A DNA stretch of 64,000 nt, taken from NCBI GenBank assembly GCA_016081115.2, contig CM071931.1:19010317-19074316 (forward strand). The letters run 5' to 3'. The stretch comes from Rehmannia glutinosa (taxonomy: Eukaryota > Streptophyta > Magnoliopsida > Lamiales > Orobanchaceae). The notes beneath the pieces were generated by a model. The model made no database searches. It saw only the letters and a program-made list of their open reading frames with translations, and was not told the DNA's origin. The position numbers and the translations under genes are program-made. Every line of letters starts with the position of its first letter. The first letter of the stretch is position 1. Positions 24,701 through 34,927 of the stretch are shown piece by piece.

Positions 24701-26218
24701 CCTGTTTTTCACTCAGGCACCATTGTTCCAACCGATTTTGATTTCGACGTTGTATGGCCATCACCGCAATGAAGAATCAAGTGAAGTTCGAGAAGTGTTC
24801 AAGGCACTCTTTCTTTGAAGTTGAAAAGATGGAGAGGCATCGGCCTCTTTGGATATGCGCCTGGACAACAGAGATGCCAAACTTTACGGTGACTTGAGAG
24901 GCATCAGTCAACAGGATAAGGGAATGGTGGCAACAGCAGAAAGAATCAATGCGTGTGGAACATGTGAGATACTTGAACCTTGTTTAACAAGTCGGTGTGG
25001 AGAGCGAGAATGTTGATGCGAAAAAGGCGAGGGAACACATTGAGCATATGCATGAAGCTCACACGCCGAGATCAAGGCTCGCTGCGTGAGCGTAATGCAA
25101 ATGATATACATCGTTGGAAGAACACATGACAAGAAAATTCAGCCTTCTCATGGCCGAGATGAAGCCGATTTCAGTGAGAATCCAACGCTACTAGATCAAT
25201 TCCGTCCGCATACAACGCAGCAGACTTGAAGAAATTCAACCAACAGAAGACTCGACTTCATGCTTGCCAAAGATGTTCCCGGGGTTCCTCTATCCTTTGA
25301 TGATGCCAAAAAGGGGAAGAGGAATACCTTAAAGCAAACAAAATCAAGTTTGAAAAGAAAGGAGGCGGTGAGAAGGGAAAATCGGTGAGGAAAATTTGAA
25401 ATCAAGAAAGGAAAATCGAGGGGGAAGGATCAAAAGATATGACCTTGATGATTGCACAAACCCCCCAATGGGGTCCTCATCACGGTGACATTATAAGCGC
25501 AAACCCGTGACTCGCCACTCCAAGACTCTGCCGCATCTATGGCCGAGAAGAGAAAAGAAATTGAAGCAGGGGATGAAGGAAGTGGAAGGAAGAATGGATG
25601 CCAGGGTGATGAACATCTTGAAAGAACATGGAGGCATTCGGTTGCAGAGACACGTATGCCATTTCGGATGTCGGGACAGAGCCAAGATCATTGACGAATT
25701 CAAAACGCTCGAATCAAGGATATTTTGCAAATATGTCCATGGCTCAAGCCAGGACTTATCTTGGGAAAAGGGTCTCACATTGTGTGAAGAAGACGCAATG
25801 AGACTTCCCGCATCGCTCTCTGGTCACTCGCTAGTCAATCGGTTGGGAAGAAGAAGACCCAAAGACAAAGATACGCCAGAGAGGTAGAGGAAGAAAGCGG
25901 TGGAGGAAGAAGCTTGCACTCCAGGCCTCGCCCAAGAATATCGAATCACGAGATCCCCGGAAAGAAAGGAGGGATCTCATTGGGCTTGACCAAGTGGCAA
26001 ATTTGCGAGTGGCTAAAACTAACGCCCGAGTATGCAAAGAGAATAGAAGAAAACAAAAGACAAACTCGGCTATGGCGGGAGAGAGACAGGAAAGACTAAG
26101 GAAAGATGAAGCCGCCGGGAAGGCATATGAGAAGAAAAAGAAGGCAGCGGTGACTAGAAAAAGAGAAGAAGAGAAGAAGATGATGATCAAGATGAAAAAG
26201 AAGAGACAAAGGAGATGA
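21763..26218 (+). pseudogene. Env-like extra ORF of Sirevirus-like element B
   Basis: This frame starts MAPTYDFTKLGKQIHTG at 21763, 430 bp after pol, and its start is homologous to the frame starting at 62183 in element D. A first conserved block ends near 22095 and a second (VAKCIDIKFGNFDQLSKAKP) runs 22192-22395. The middle, 22400-25400, is rich in Pro, Ser, Glu and Lys and broken by stops. The tail (25994-26218) is dominated by Lys, Arg and Glu. An env-like frame after pol is known for SIRE-type Copia elements. I see no clear signal peptide or membrane segment, so an envelope role is not shown. Frame damage is heavy. Confidence 0.7.
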
Positions 26219-26487
26219 AGTGTTCTTTGTCCAACCCTTCATGTATTTTAATTATGTAAATACATACAATGTAAGTCTTTTGTAATAGAGTTATAAATTT
26301 TTGTGAAGACAGATTATATATACTCGATACACCTTGTAACAATGATTGTGTTAAGTACAAAAATGATATGATCAATAAAAAGATTGATTCTCGCGATACA
26401 TTCTATGTCAATACACTATCTCGTATGTATCTTTGTTATTTACATATTTGTATGATCTAAGTTTTGGCATCATCAAAAAGGGAAAAT

Positions 26488-28015
26488 TGTTAGGAATTTT
26501 ATTGTTTAGATTTTGATGAATGCCATGTAAAACTTAGAATAGAAAGTTGGCTTTTAATTCTTGTTGTAAAATGCATTGTAATGAATAGAGTCGCTGGCCG
26601 AGTCAAGACAAACTACGCCCTAACATGCAAGAAGACAATCAAGATCGGAAGGAAGACTCTGCCATGAGAGAATTTGAGTATGGCAAAGAAGAGTAGACGG
26701 AACACTATCAAGAAGCGGTGAGATGCGGTGAGTGGAGCATCAGTCAAGTCAACTCAAGAAAAGCCAAGTCTCAAGTTGAAGTGTGGAAGAGTCATCCAAT
26801 GATTGGAAGTGACTCTAAGTCACTGGGGAAAGCAAGGAAATGCAATCAAGTCGAGATAATCAGAAAAGAACCGTTGCCGCGTAAATCAAGAGATTTACTT
26901 AAACAAGTAATATCTCCATACAACCTTTCTTGGAGTGCTCATCCCGGAAGCGTGCAAAAGGAATGAACCAATGGGAAGCACGACAGTGTCGAAACTCGAA
27001 AAGGTGAAAAGAATAATTCATACGAGGAAACGGCAATTCCAAGAAGCGCAAGCCAACATGCAAAGTGACTTTCAAAAATAAGTCTATCTCTTCAACGGGC
27101 AAATTTTTGAAAGTTCACTATAAAAGGCCGAGGAGTTAGTTTGAGAAAAAAGATGCATGAATGACACATACGTGAGATATACAAGCACATTAGAAAATCA
27201 AACAATCTCAATCCTCAAGCCTACATTCCAAGTACATCAATCCAACACTTACCTCGTGAAGGAAAAGAGCTTCAACCAGATTGAAGAGGAAACCTTTGAA
27301 AACAAGGGTCTACTTTCCGGAAGGATTGTAGAAAAGTTCAAAGTTGAACTAAGTCTTAAGCATTTGGAGGGCGTGATCAAATCCAAAGAGCTTGAGGAAG
27401 TGAGTCAGTAGTAGCAAGGCTGCCTGTGAAGAAGCGAGTCGAACGAGAAGCCGGTGAGTGATCAAGGCGTCTCGGCATCGAGTCCCAAAGGATCAAGTCA
27501 CTGTTGTGATCAAGACTTGTATCCGGGATCGTTACCACTTTGTAAACCGATCATTACTTAGTGGATTCCTCCGGGAGTTGGAGAAGAGAGGAGTAGAAGA
27601 ATTACCCCATCTTCGAACCTCTATAAAAACTTTCTTTGTGTCATTTACATTTCAAAGCATTTAAATTCGCACTTTTAATTGCTTATATCTGTTTGATAAA
27701 TTTGCTATCCATTTGATAATCTACAAGTACTAAATCAAGCTCTAATATTTTGTTTAATCAAACTTAAGGGTGTTAAGTCTTCCGCTGAAAATAAAACCAC
27801 GGTGAGTTAAATTGTAGCAAACAAATGAGTTACTCCATCAATAAACAAATTTGAGTCGTTGAAAGATTAACTCTTGAGTGACTAATTCGATCGTCCATCA
27901 AGGACACGGTGTGTAGAATTAACTCGAGATTTAAAAGGACTAAATCGAAAATTTGGTAAGGTTTATTCAACCCCCCCCCTTCTAAACCTTACACTTACAC
28001 CCCTTGGGACCTACA
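26488..28015 (+). repeat. 3' LTR of element B
   Basis: 1528 bp, the partner of 14089-15629, ending CCTACA before the TTGAT duplication. The purine tract CAAAAAGGGAAAAT lies at 26474-26487. Confidence 0.93.
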
Positions 28016-29297
28016 TTGATGTTTTTTCACCTGTTTCCAAGCTTGTTACTGTACGGTCCTTTATTGCTTTGGCCACGATTAAACGTTGGAGTTTGGAACA
28101 GTTGGAAATTAATAATACTTTCTTGCACGGGTATTAGATGAAGATATCTATATGCGGCCTCCTGCTGGTTATAGTAAGGCCCTACCAGGGTAAGTTTGCC
28201 ATTTGAGGCATAGCCTTTATGGCTTGAAGCAAGCATCCCGCCAATGGAACTCCGAACTATGTACTAAACTTCTCAGTTTTGGCCTTACGCAATCTCCACA
28301 TGACCACTGCCTCTTCATCCGCAACACTTCTACTTTCTTTCTTGCCCTTCTTATCTATGTTGATGATGTTTTGATTACTAGCTCCCATCCTCCTTATATT
28401 GATGCTCTCAAGACTCATCTAGATACGCTTTTTACCATCAAGGATCTTGGGGCTGCCAAATATTTCCTTGGCATGGAAATTGCATGGACAACCAATGGCA
28501 CCTATTTGGATCAAAGGAAGTATATCCTTGATTTACTCAAGGACACATGCATCATGCATTGCAAGCCTCGCTTTCTACCATTCCACGGGGACTTAAGTTG
28601 GCCGGGAAAGTAGGGACACCTGGGGCGATCTTTGAGCGAGACAAGAGGACTATTTGGAAGATCTGTTGTATCTCAATCTCACCCGGGCTGATATTACGTG
28701 TGATGTGCAACAGCTCAACCAATTTGTTAATGACCATCATTCCTTCCATTGGGATGCTGTTGTGCATCTCCTTCGCTACCTCAAAGGGTGCCATTCTCTT
28801 GGGCTATTTTATCCCACCAGCAGCACACTCACTCTTGAGGATTTATTGATGATCGATTGGGGCTCCTGTAGTGATACTAGGAAGTTACTGACTGATTTCT
28901 GTGTGTTTCATGGTGTCTCCCTCATCTCTTGGAAAACCAAGAAGTAATCCACGGTCTCTCGCAGCACGGTTGAGGCTGAGTATCGCGCTTTGGGGACAAC
29001 CGCCTATGAGCTTCAATGGTTATTTTACCTTGCTGCTGATTTTCATGTTCCTATTCCATTGCCTATTCCCTTGTGGTGTGATAATCAAGCGGCTCTTCAC
29101 ATTATGGCTAACCCGGTGAGGTGTTTAACGCACAAACATCTTGATATTGATTGTCATGTGGTACGCAATCAATTCAAGGCTGGTTTCGTGGTTCCAAAGA
29201 AAATTTCTTCCCAGTTGCAGATCTCTTCACAAAGATGTTGGGGGAGGTTGTGTTTCAACCGTTGGTGTCCAAGCTGGGCTTATCTGACTTTCACCTA
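28016..29297 (+). pseudogene. RT and RNase H of Copia element A (right part)
   Basis: The frame resumes with DVFSPVSKLVTVRSFIALA, directly continuing GIDYV on the other side of element B. It goes on through HSLYGLKQASRQW (28203), a YVDDVLITS active site near 28357, DLGAAKYFLGMEI and RNase H pieces (LWCDNQAALHI, HIDID-like HLDIDCHVV). Stops and shifts occur at several points. A G-rich tract (GAGGGGGGGC) at 29308-29317 precedes the 3' LTR. Confidence 0.88.
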
Positions 29298-29317
29298 AGC
29301 CCATCTTGAGGGGGGGC

Positions 29318-29574
29318 TGTTGGTATTATTGGTTTTGGGCCTATTTTCTATTGGGCTTCCCATTTATAGTTGGGCCTCAGTATGTTGTTGTTAGTCGTGC
29401 TTCACTTTTAGTTAGTTGGTTTTGTTTTGTTTGTTTAACATGTTTTCTCTGTTGCATTTTTCTTCCCGCATGTCTATATAACAGACACACCCAGATGTCA
29501 TGTTGCTTGAGTTGAATAATACAATTTCTTAGTTGAAATATGATTACTATTTTTCGCCATTTAGAAAATCTTCA
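29318..29574 (+). repeat. 3' LTR of Copia element A
   Basis: 257 bp, the partner of 10640-10894, preceded by the purine tract and followed directly by AACATCTCTA of the hAT-like host element. Confidence 0.92.
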
Positions 29575-30020
29575 AACATCTCTACTAGAGATAATGAATT
29601 TGAAAGTAATAATCAAAAGTAATTTTACATAGTCGGGATTGCAATATTTATACCTAAGAGTGTAATATAATGAAATATGATGCATAGATCATTTGAGCTT
29701 CAGGAGTCTGACTTTACTTATTGTGCTCCAAGAAAATACAAGTATTGTAGTCCATTAATTTTGTTAATTTATGGACCTCGTGCATTTTAACTAATGAGTT
29801 CATAAGTTTCGACGCCCAATTCCAAAAAAAAAAAAGAAAAGAAAACTATCTAACAATTGGGCATGAAGTCTTAGATGAAAGTTGTTCATTAATGAAAGTT
29901 TTGTGTTAATTTATATTATTGTGTTAAAAAGTTAGTGCCATGAGGCATAAAAAATTATAGTTTTTAAAATAAAATTTTATTTTTGTTATTTCAAAATATA
30001 GAAGTGACAATTTCTTTTAA

Positions 30021-30248
30021 GGTCCATTTGAATTGAGGGATTTTGGAGCTGTGGATCTCAAATCTACAATGATAAACTCACCGAGGTTGTTTCAGTGATA
30101 TTATTTTACAATGGATTTCAAATCATTAGCTCCTACTTTGAGTTATTTTGCAAGTCATTATGAATTTCAAATCAATATCATTTGCACTCATTTGAAATCA
30201 TTTCTACAATCCTCCCCTCAAATTTAAATCCATTAATCCAAAATGGAG
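30021..30248. mobile_element. Possible Tourist-like miniature element
   Basis: The left end GGTCCATTTGAATTGAGGG and the right end, read on the other strand as CTCCATTTTGGATTAATGG, are imperfect inverted repeats. The inner parts also pair (TTTGAAAT motifs). The ends and size fit Tourist/PIF-type elements; the 3-bp duplication is not clean. Confidence 0.4.
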
Positions 30249-30940
30249 TACAACACTACAGCTAGGGGTTATATATACATTAACTTCATATTGTAATTTT
30301 AAATTTTATTCCCCCAAAAAAAAAAAGATTAAAAAAATCTATTTTTTAAATCAATATTATCCCCCAATTTAAATTTCTTTGAGTATATCCTTGTGTCTCC
30401 TATGCCTTTTCGCTTTCATTAAAAGAACGTGAAAGGTCGCAATAAAGACAACAGCATGAAACTAGCAATATATGACATTGAAAGCATAGTTTAGTATTTT
30501 ATTGACATGCAAATTTATTTATATATTATCTATCCGGAATTTAATAACTTTTATTTTTATTTTTAGGAATCTTTTAGAATAATGTACTTTTTAAATATAT
30601 TTCTTTTCAATAACATCATCTCAATTAAATCAATGTGGCACATTAGTTCTCATCTTACTACTTTTTTGAAGGTAATTAATGAATATTTAGAACTATATTT
30701 TTCCCAGCTAAAATTCGAAATACTTTTCAGCTAATTTTCCATAATCAAACTAAAAATAAAATTTTGGAACAAAGCGAAAACTGAAAATTTAGAAGATTTT
30801 GTTATTTCAGAAATAATTAAAAGGACATGATAAATAAAAAAAGATCTTGTGACGACATGATATCTTATTATTCCTGAGTGGCTGGCCTACTCTTTTCTTA
30901 TTAATTCTGCGATAAACAGCATGTTCTTTCACTCCTTTTT

Positions 30941-30958
30941 GTGTGTGTGTGTGTGTGT
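30941..30958. repeat. (GT)9 microsatellite
   Basis: Nine uninterrupted GT units follow a T-run. Confidence 0.95.
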
Positions 30959-31936
30959 ATTTTCTGTTTCAATCAGATGTATACGATATTTAGATACTCT
31001 TTATTAGTTTTCTCAAGAAAAAGTTCTGTCATAGTACTCAATTATGGTAAAGTAGAAAGTTAATTTTTATAATGTCAAAAAGAAAGTTAATTTTTATCTC
31101 TTTTTCTGTTTTGGATAGTCCAACAACTAACGAAAGTGACATTTGTTGTCAATTTATTTCCTAAATCTAAACTAAGGATTCAACAATCATCTCTTATTTA
31201 AATTCGATTATATTAGGATAATAACTTTTCAAATTTGTTAAGTTCAACAAAAAATTGAAATAACTTCTTTCAAATTTTTCATGACTTACTTTAAATTCGT
31301 AAAGATTAAATCATTTTTATCAACTTGTCATTTGGAAAATTGGTGATCACTTTTCAATTTTTTTGGGGGGGTTTGTAAGTTTGGATGGACTTTTATTATG
31401 ACAATCATTTAGTATATATTAATCAACATTTTATAAATCCCATTTGAATCGTACTTAAATAGATGGCATCGAATAAGCCAGTCATACTAAACTCACGTTC
31501 ATCCCCCCTGTATTTCTATTACGTGTTTATATTGTATTAATTATATTGATTATCCACTACATATAGATTATATCTGTTAAGTATATACGCAATTTTTTTA
31601 TTTGTTAAGTATATATGTAATTTTATGAAAAGAATACCATTTCTCACAATATTAGATAACACGTCCAATTTTCTAGAACAATTAATTAGTTGGTAACTTT
31701 AGGGTATTCTAAGAAGTTTAATAATTATTTGAGAAGTAACAATATTGAGAAATTAGTTTGAGAAGTTGTAAACAAGTAAAAAGTAAATTTCTAACACTAA
31801 AATAACCTATGCTTCAACCTACTATAATACCCTTACCCCCAAAATGAAAAAACCTTATGCCAAAACAAAATCAGATATATATATTTTTCAATGCAATTTT
31901 CAATATATCACCATCAACAAGTTATTTCACCTAATG

Positions 31937-32840
31937 TTAATCGAATCGAATTCCGAATTCTTCGATTTCCTCGAATCAAATTAATCGATTGAAATTTTTA
32001 AAACCTCAATTCGAAATACGATCCTAATTCGATTAATTTCGAATTGAATTTATTCGAACTGGATTTGTCGATTTTCGAATCAAATTCGAGTCGATCAAAA
32101 AATTAAAATTTGTCAATAAACCGGACACGATTGGGATTCGGACCCATGTTTTTTAGATCCAAAAACCATAATTTCAAGCAAAATTTAAATTTTATTTTAA
32201 CAAAATAATTCTGTAATGGAACAAAAATATAAGCAAACCATATAAATTATTAAAACTATATTGTTACTTTAAAAATATTATAAAAATCAAAGACAAAATA
32301 TTTTTAAAGCTGAAATCTCTTAAAATTAAAAGCATTTTTTTAAATAAAAATATAATATTCTTTTAAGTTTAAACACATTTCAAAAACTAAACAAAAATAC
32401 TGAAACTTTGAAATGAGATTGAATTGTGAAACTAGTTATGACCAATGCTATAAATCCTACTGCAATAATTTTATTATAATAGCAATGTAAAATTAAATAT
32501 TGTTTATACATCAACTAATTATATTATTTCTATTTGCATATGCAATTTATATAAGTATAATATTTATAATATATTATATATAAATTAAATTTGGATTATA
32601 ATCGAGTTCAAATCAGTACACGAATTCGAATTGAAATACAAATATGATTCGATATTCGAATCGAATTTACTCGAATTACAATTATTGAAGAGAATTCGAA
32701 AAAAATTCCCAAATTCGTTACTTGATTCAAATATTCATATTCAAAATTCGAGTTGACTTGAAATTCAAATATCCTAATTCGAAATTGAGATTCGGATTTG
32801 AATCGAATCAAATTTTGAATTGATTCGAAAAATGAACACC
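31937..32840. repeat. TTCGAA-rich inverted repeat element
   Basis: Both flanks (31937-32110 and 32590-32840) are saturated with TTCGAAT/ATTCGAA words and are roughly inverted to each other, around a very AT-rich core. The right end (AATGAACACC) resembles hAT-type miniature elements common in plants. Ends are eroded and no duplication is certain. Confidence 0.5.
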
Positions 32841-32984
32841 GCTACTAATACTTTCCCTAAAAAACTCCCATTCAGGGGCATCCTCTTGTGGAGCAATGTG
32901 GGAGCTTCAGCCTCCCAAACTTTTCAAAAACTCAATTACTCCATATATATTTTATTTTTAAATGATAATTTTCAGTATCTAAAT

Positions 32985-33169
32985 CACTGTTCTAAAACAC
33001 CCCGCTTAAGCCCGATTAGTCCCCGCCTAGACGCTAGACTCCCTTGTCCACCTATTTTATTATTCCGATTAAGCCCCGCCCAGATTCCGCCTAGCCCCGA
33101 TTAGTCACCGTCCAGGCGCTAGGTCCCAATCTACCGTCCGACTAGCGCCTAGCGCTTTTTAGAACACTG
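32985..33169. mobile_element. hAT-type miniature element, 185 bp, GC-rich
   Basis: A perfect 8-bp duplication ATCTAAAT lies at 32977-32984 and 33170-33177. Ends are inverted: CACTGTTCTAAAAC on the left, and CAGTGTTCTAAAAAG reading in from the right. The interior is rich in CTAGGCGC/GCGCCTAG words. Related copies lie at 47391 and 60761. Confidence 0.85.
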
Positions 33170-33177
33170 ATCTAAAT

Positions 33178-33919
33178 ACTTTTTTTTTTTTAATTTAGCC
33201 CCCAACATTAATTAGCCTTCTCCCAAAATTAAATATCTAGCTCCGTCCTCCTCCCATTACTAAACAAATTAGTTTGAAAACACTGGTTCGAATTCGCATT
33301 ATAATCCATAATTTATATTCTTTTGTTATAATATTAATTAATATAGGCTGTCATTTTAAAACTAGTTCACTATTATTTGAATAGTTTCTCTTATGGTCAG
33401 GCCATCCGACATTAAGTTAAAATAAAAGGAGGCCAATATAACGCATCATCCTCTAATCATTTGTTGTGCAATTCAAATTAGAAAAGGAAGAAGATAGAGT
33501 TATCCACTTGTGATTTTAGACTACATGTATATTAGATTTCCGCCCTAATAATTAGCTTATTATATTTATGATGTACGTTAAAAATGGAGAGATGAAAACC
33601 ATTGGGGTTAGCCCATGGTCACGGGTATTACTTTCTTGGTGAAGAAGTCTGAATTTGAGACTCTGCAATGTCAGGACCGAATTTTTAATGGAAATTTTTT
33701 TGGAGAGATGAAACCATCTCATGGAATTACTTGAATTTTAGTATCAAAGTTTGGTTTTATATTTTTGTTGAGTAGAGTATGAGTTTGACTCCACGCATTC
33801 AGAAAAATAAAAACTAAATCCTGTTTTGATTCAACATTTCGCAAGAAATGGCTACAAAAACTAACATTATACGGATTACCGAATCACGTATTCCAAAAAA
33901 GGTTTCAACAAATTGTATA
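33178..33919. other. Intergenic DNA without genes
   Basis: No gene or clear repeat structure is seen here. Confidence 0.45.
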
Positions 33920-33929
33920 TAAAGAACAA

Positions 33930-34244
33930 GGGATAATTACCGAAAAAAGCGCCCCTGAGATTCAGGCTAATTACAAAAACAACCAGAGGATTTTGAAAAT
34001 CGCAAAAAACCCTTTGAGGTTGATTCGAACTGACATTTTCCTCTGAGAGAAGGCTTCTTATAAGATATAGAGGTAGGGAAAAAATATTTCAAGAAAATCC
34101 CTAATATTTATAAAAATATTACAATTAGCCCTTTAAATTTATGACCGAATCAAACCTGAAGGGTTTTTTTGTAATTTTGAAACATCTCTTGGTCTTTTTT
34201 TTTGTAATTAGCCCAAACCTCACGGGTGTTTTTGTAATTATCCC
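33930..34244. mobile_element. Mutator-like miniature element, GGGATAATTAC family
   Basis: The inverted ends GGGATAATTAC and GTAATTATCCC are flanked by a direct repeat TAAAGAACAA (33920-33929 and 34245-34254), matching over 9-10 bases. The interior carries the short CCCTGAGATT/AACCTCACGGG motifs typical of this plant family. It is non-coding. Confidence 0.8.
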
Positions 34245-34254
34245 TAAAGAACAA

Positions 34255-34927
34255 CAAATTGCTTCAAGGATCCACAAAGAGATTTCATATCCATAGTAAC
34301 TGTAGATCATCCAAACAAGCACAACAAAAGGTCAGTCTTCTATATTATTCTGACCTAGCCCCAGAATATTATCATGCTAGATGCAGCAAATAAAGTTATA
34401 AGGTCGGCTGCATCAGATTAACATGTATGCATTATAATGAATGCATCTTTCAAATCCACCATAGAATAACCTGATAATCGCACGCTACTTAAATATAGAA
34501 AACACAGCAATTGCTACTCCTAACAAGAAAATTAAATTTCCTAGCAAAAAACACAAGGCTCATAATATAGACCACGACTCGTTCTCTGTTCTCCTGATAC
34601 GCATGTATCGACACGAGGAATCCAAGAAAATCCAGAAATGTTAAAGCTCAATGAAGGCTTTGATTCATTAATCCAGAATAATTTACATAAATGACTGCCA
34701 ACAATATTACACGCTACTGGATACAATCAACCTATTCTTTATTACTCAGTTTTGCATGTATAATCACCACACTAGCTGAAAACTAACCTAGAACTACAAC
34801 AATTAAACCATACAAATAAAAAAAAAAAAGAGTAAAAGAGTTTCAAGTAAGTTATTAGAAGATAAAAATCGATTTAAGGAATGAGCACCATTACTTTAGC
34901 TCTTCCAGAAATGCCAAACCCTGCATT
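34255..34927. other. Region downstream of the WRKY gene
   Basis: No gene is seen. It should include the 3' UTR of the WRKY gene next to 34928. Confidence 0.45.

Larger units (their letters stand above)
14089..28015 (+). mobile_element. Sirevirus-like Copia element B, complete, 13.9 kb
   Basis: It is bounded by a perfect 5-bp duplication TTGAT (14084-14088 and 28016-28020) that sits inside the RT of element A. LTRs of about 1.53 kb start TGTTAGGAATTTTATTG and end GGGACCTACA. A TGGTATCAG primer site follows at 15632 and a purine tract CAAAAAGGGAAAAT precedes the 3' LTR. Gag-pol fills 15757-21333 and an extra env-like frame fills 21763-26218. Long LTRs, this purine tract and an extra frame after pol are features of the Sirevirus/SIRE lineage (family knowledge). 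Confidence 0.9.
10640..29574 (+). mobile_element. Copia LTR retrotransposon A, interrupted by element B
   Basis: Two direct LTRs (10640-10894 and 29318-29574) bound gag, protease, integrase, RT and RNase H on the plus strand. The internal part is split at 14088/28016 by a Sirevirus-like element with its own 5-bp duplication. Without that insert A is about 5 kb, normal for Copia. By hand alignment the LTRs differ by about nine substitutions in 255 bp, so the insertion is not recent. No 5-bp target duplication flanks it: CGTTT on the left, AACAT on the right. Confidence 0.9.
9962..29584. mobile_element. hAT-like non-autonomous element split by a nested Copia insertion
   Basis: A perfect 8-bp duplication CTAGAGAT lies at 9954-9961 and 29585-29592. 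Inside it the left end reads TAGAGATGTTAAATTTCGGG, while on the right only AACATCTCTA (29575-29584) remains after the Copia LTR. The sequence just before the Copia LTR, GGCCCGTTT, would join it to rebuild a matching inverted end. An 8-bp duplication with a TAG start fits the hAT superfamily. Without the Copia insert the element is about 690 bp (9962-10639 plus 29575-29584), AT-rich in the middle and non-coding. Confidence 0.82.
29593..31930. other. AT-rich intergenic DNA without genes
   Basis: No open frame of note and no recognisable gene. It contains a (GT)9 microsatellite at 30941-30958 and one likely miniature element, listed separately. Confidence 0.5.

Noticed and set aside
25831..26190. 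Minus-strand frame rich in Phe and Ser that looks like membrane segments
   Set aside because: It is the antisense of the Lys/Glu-rich env-like tail; AAG/GAA codons read backwards give Phe and Leu.
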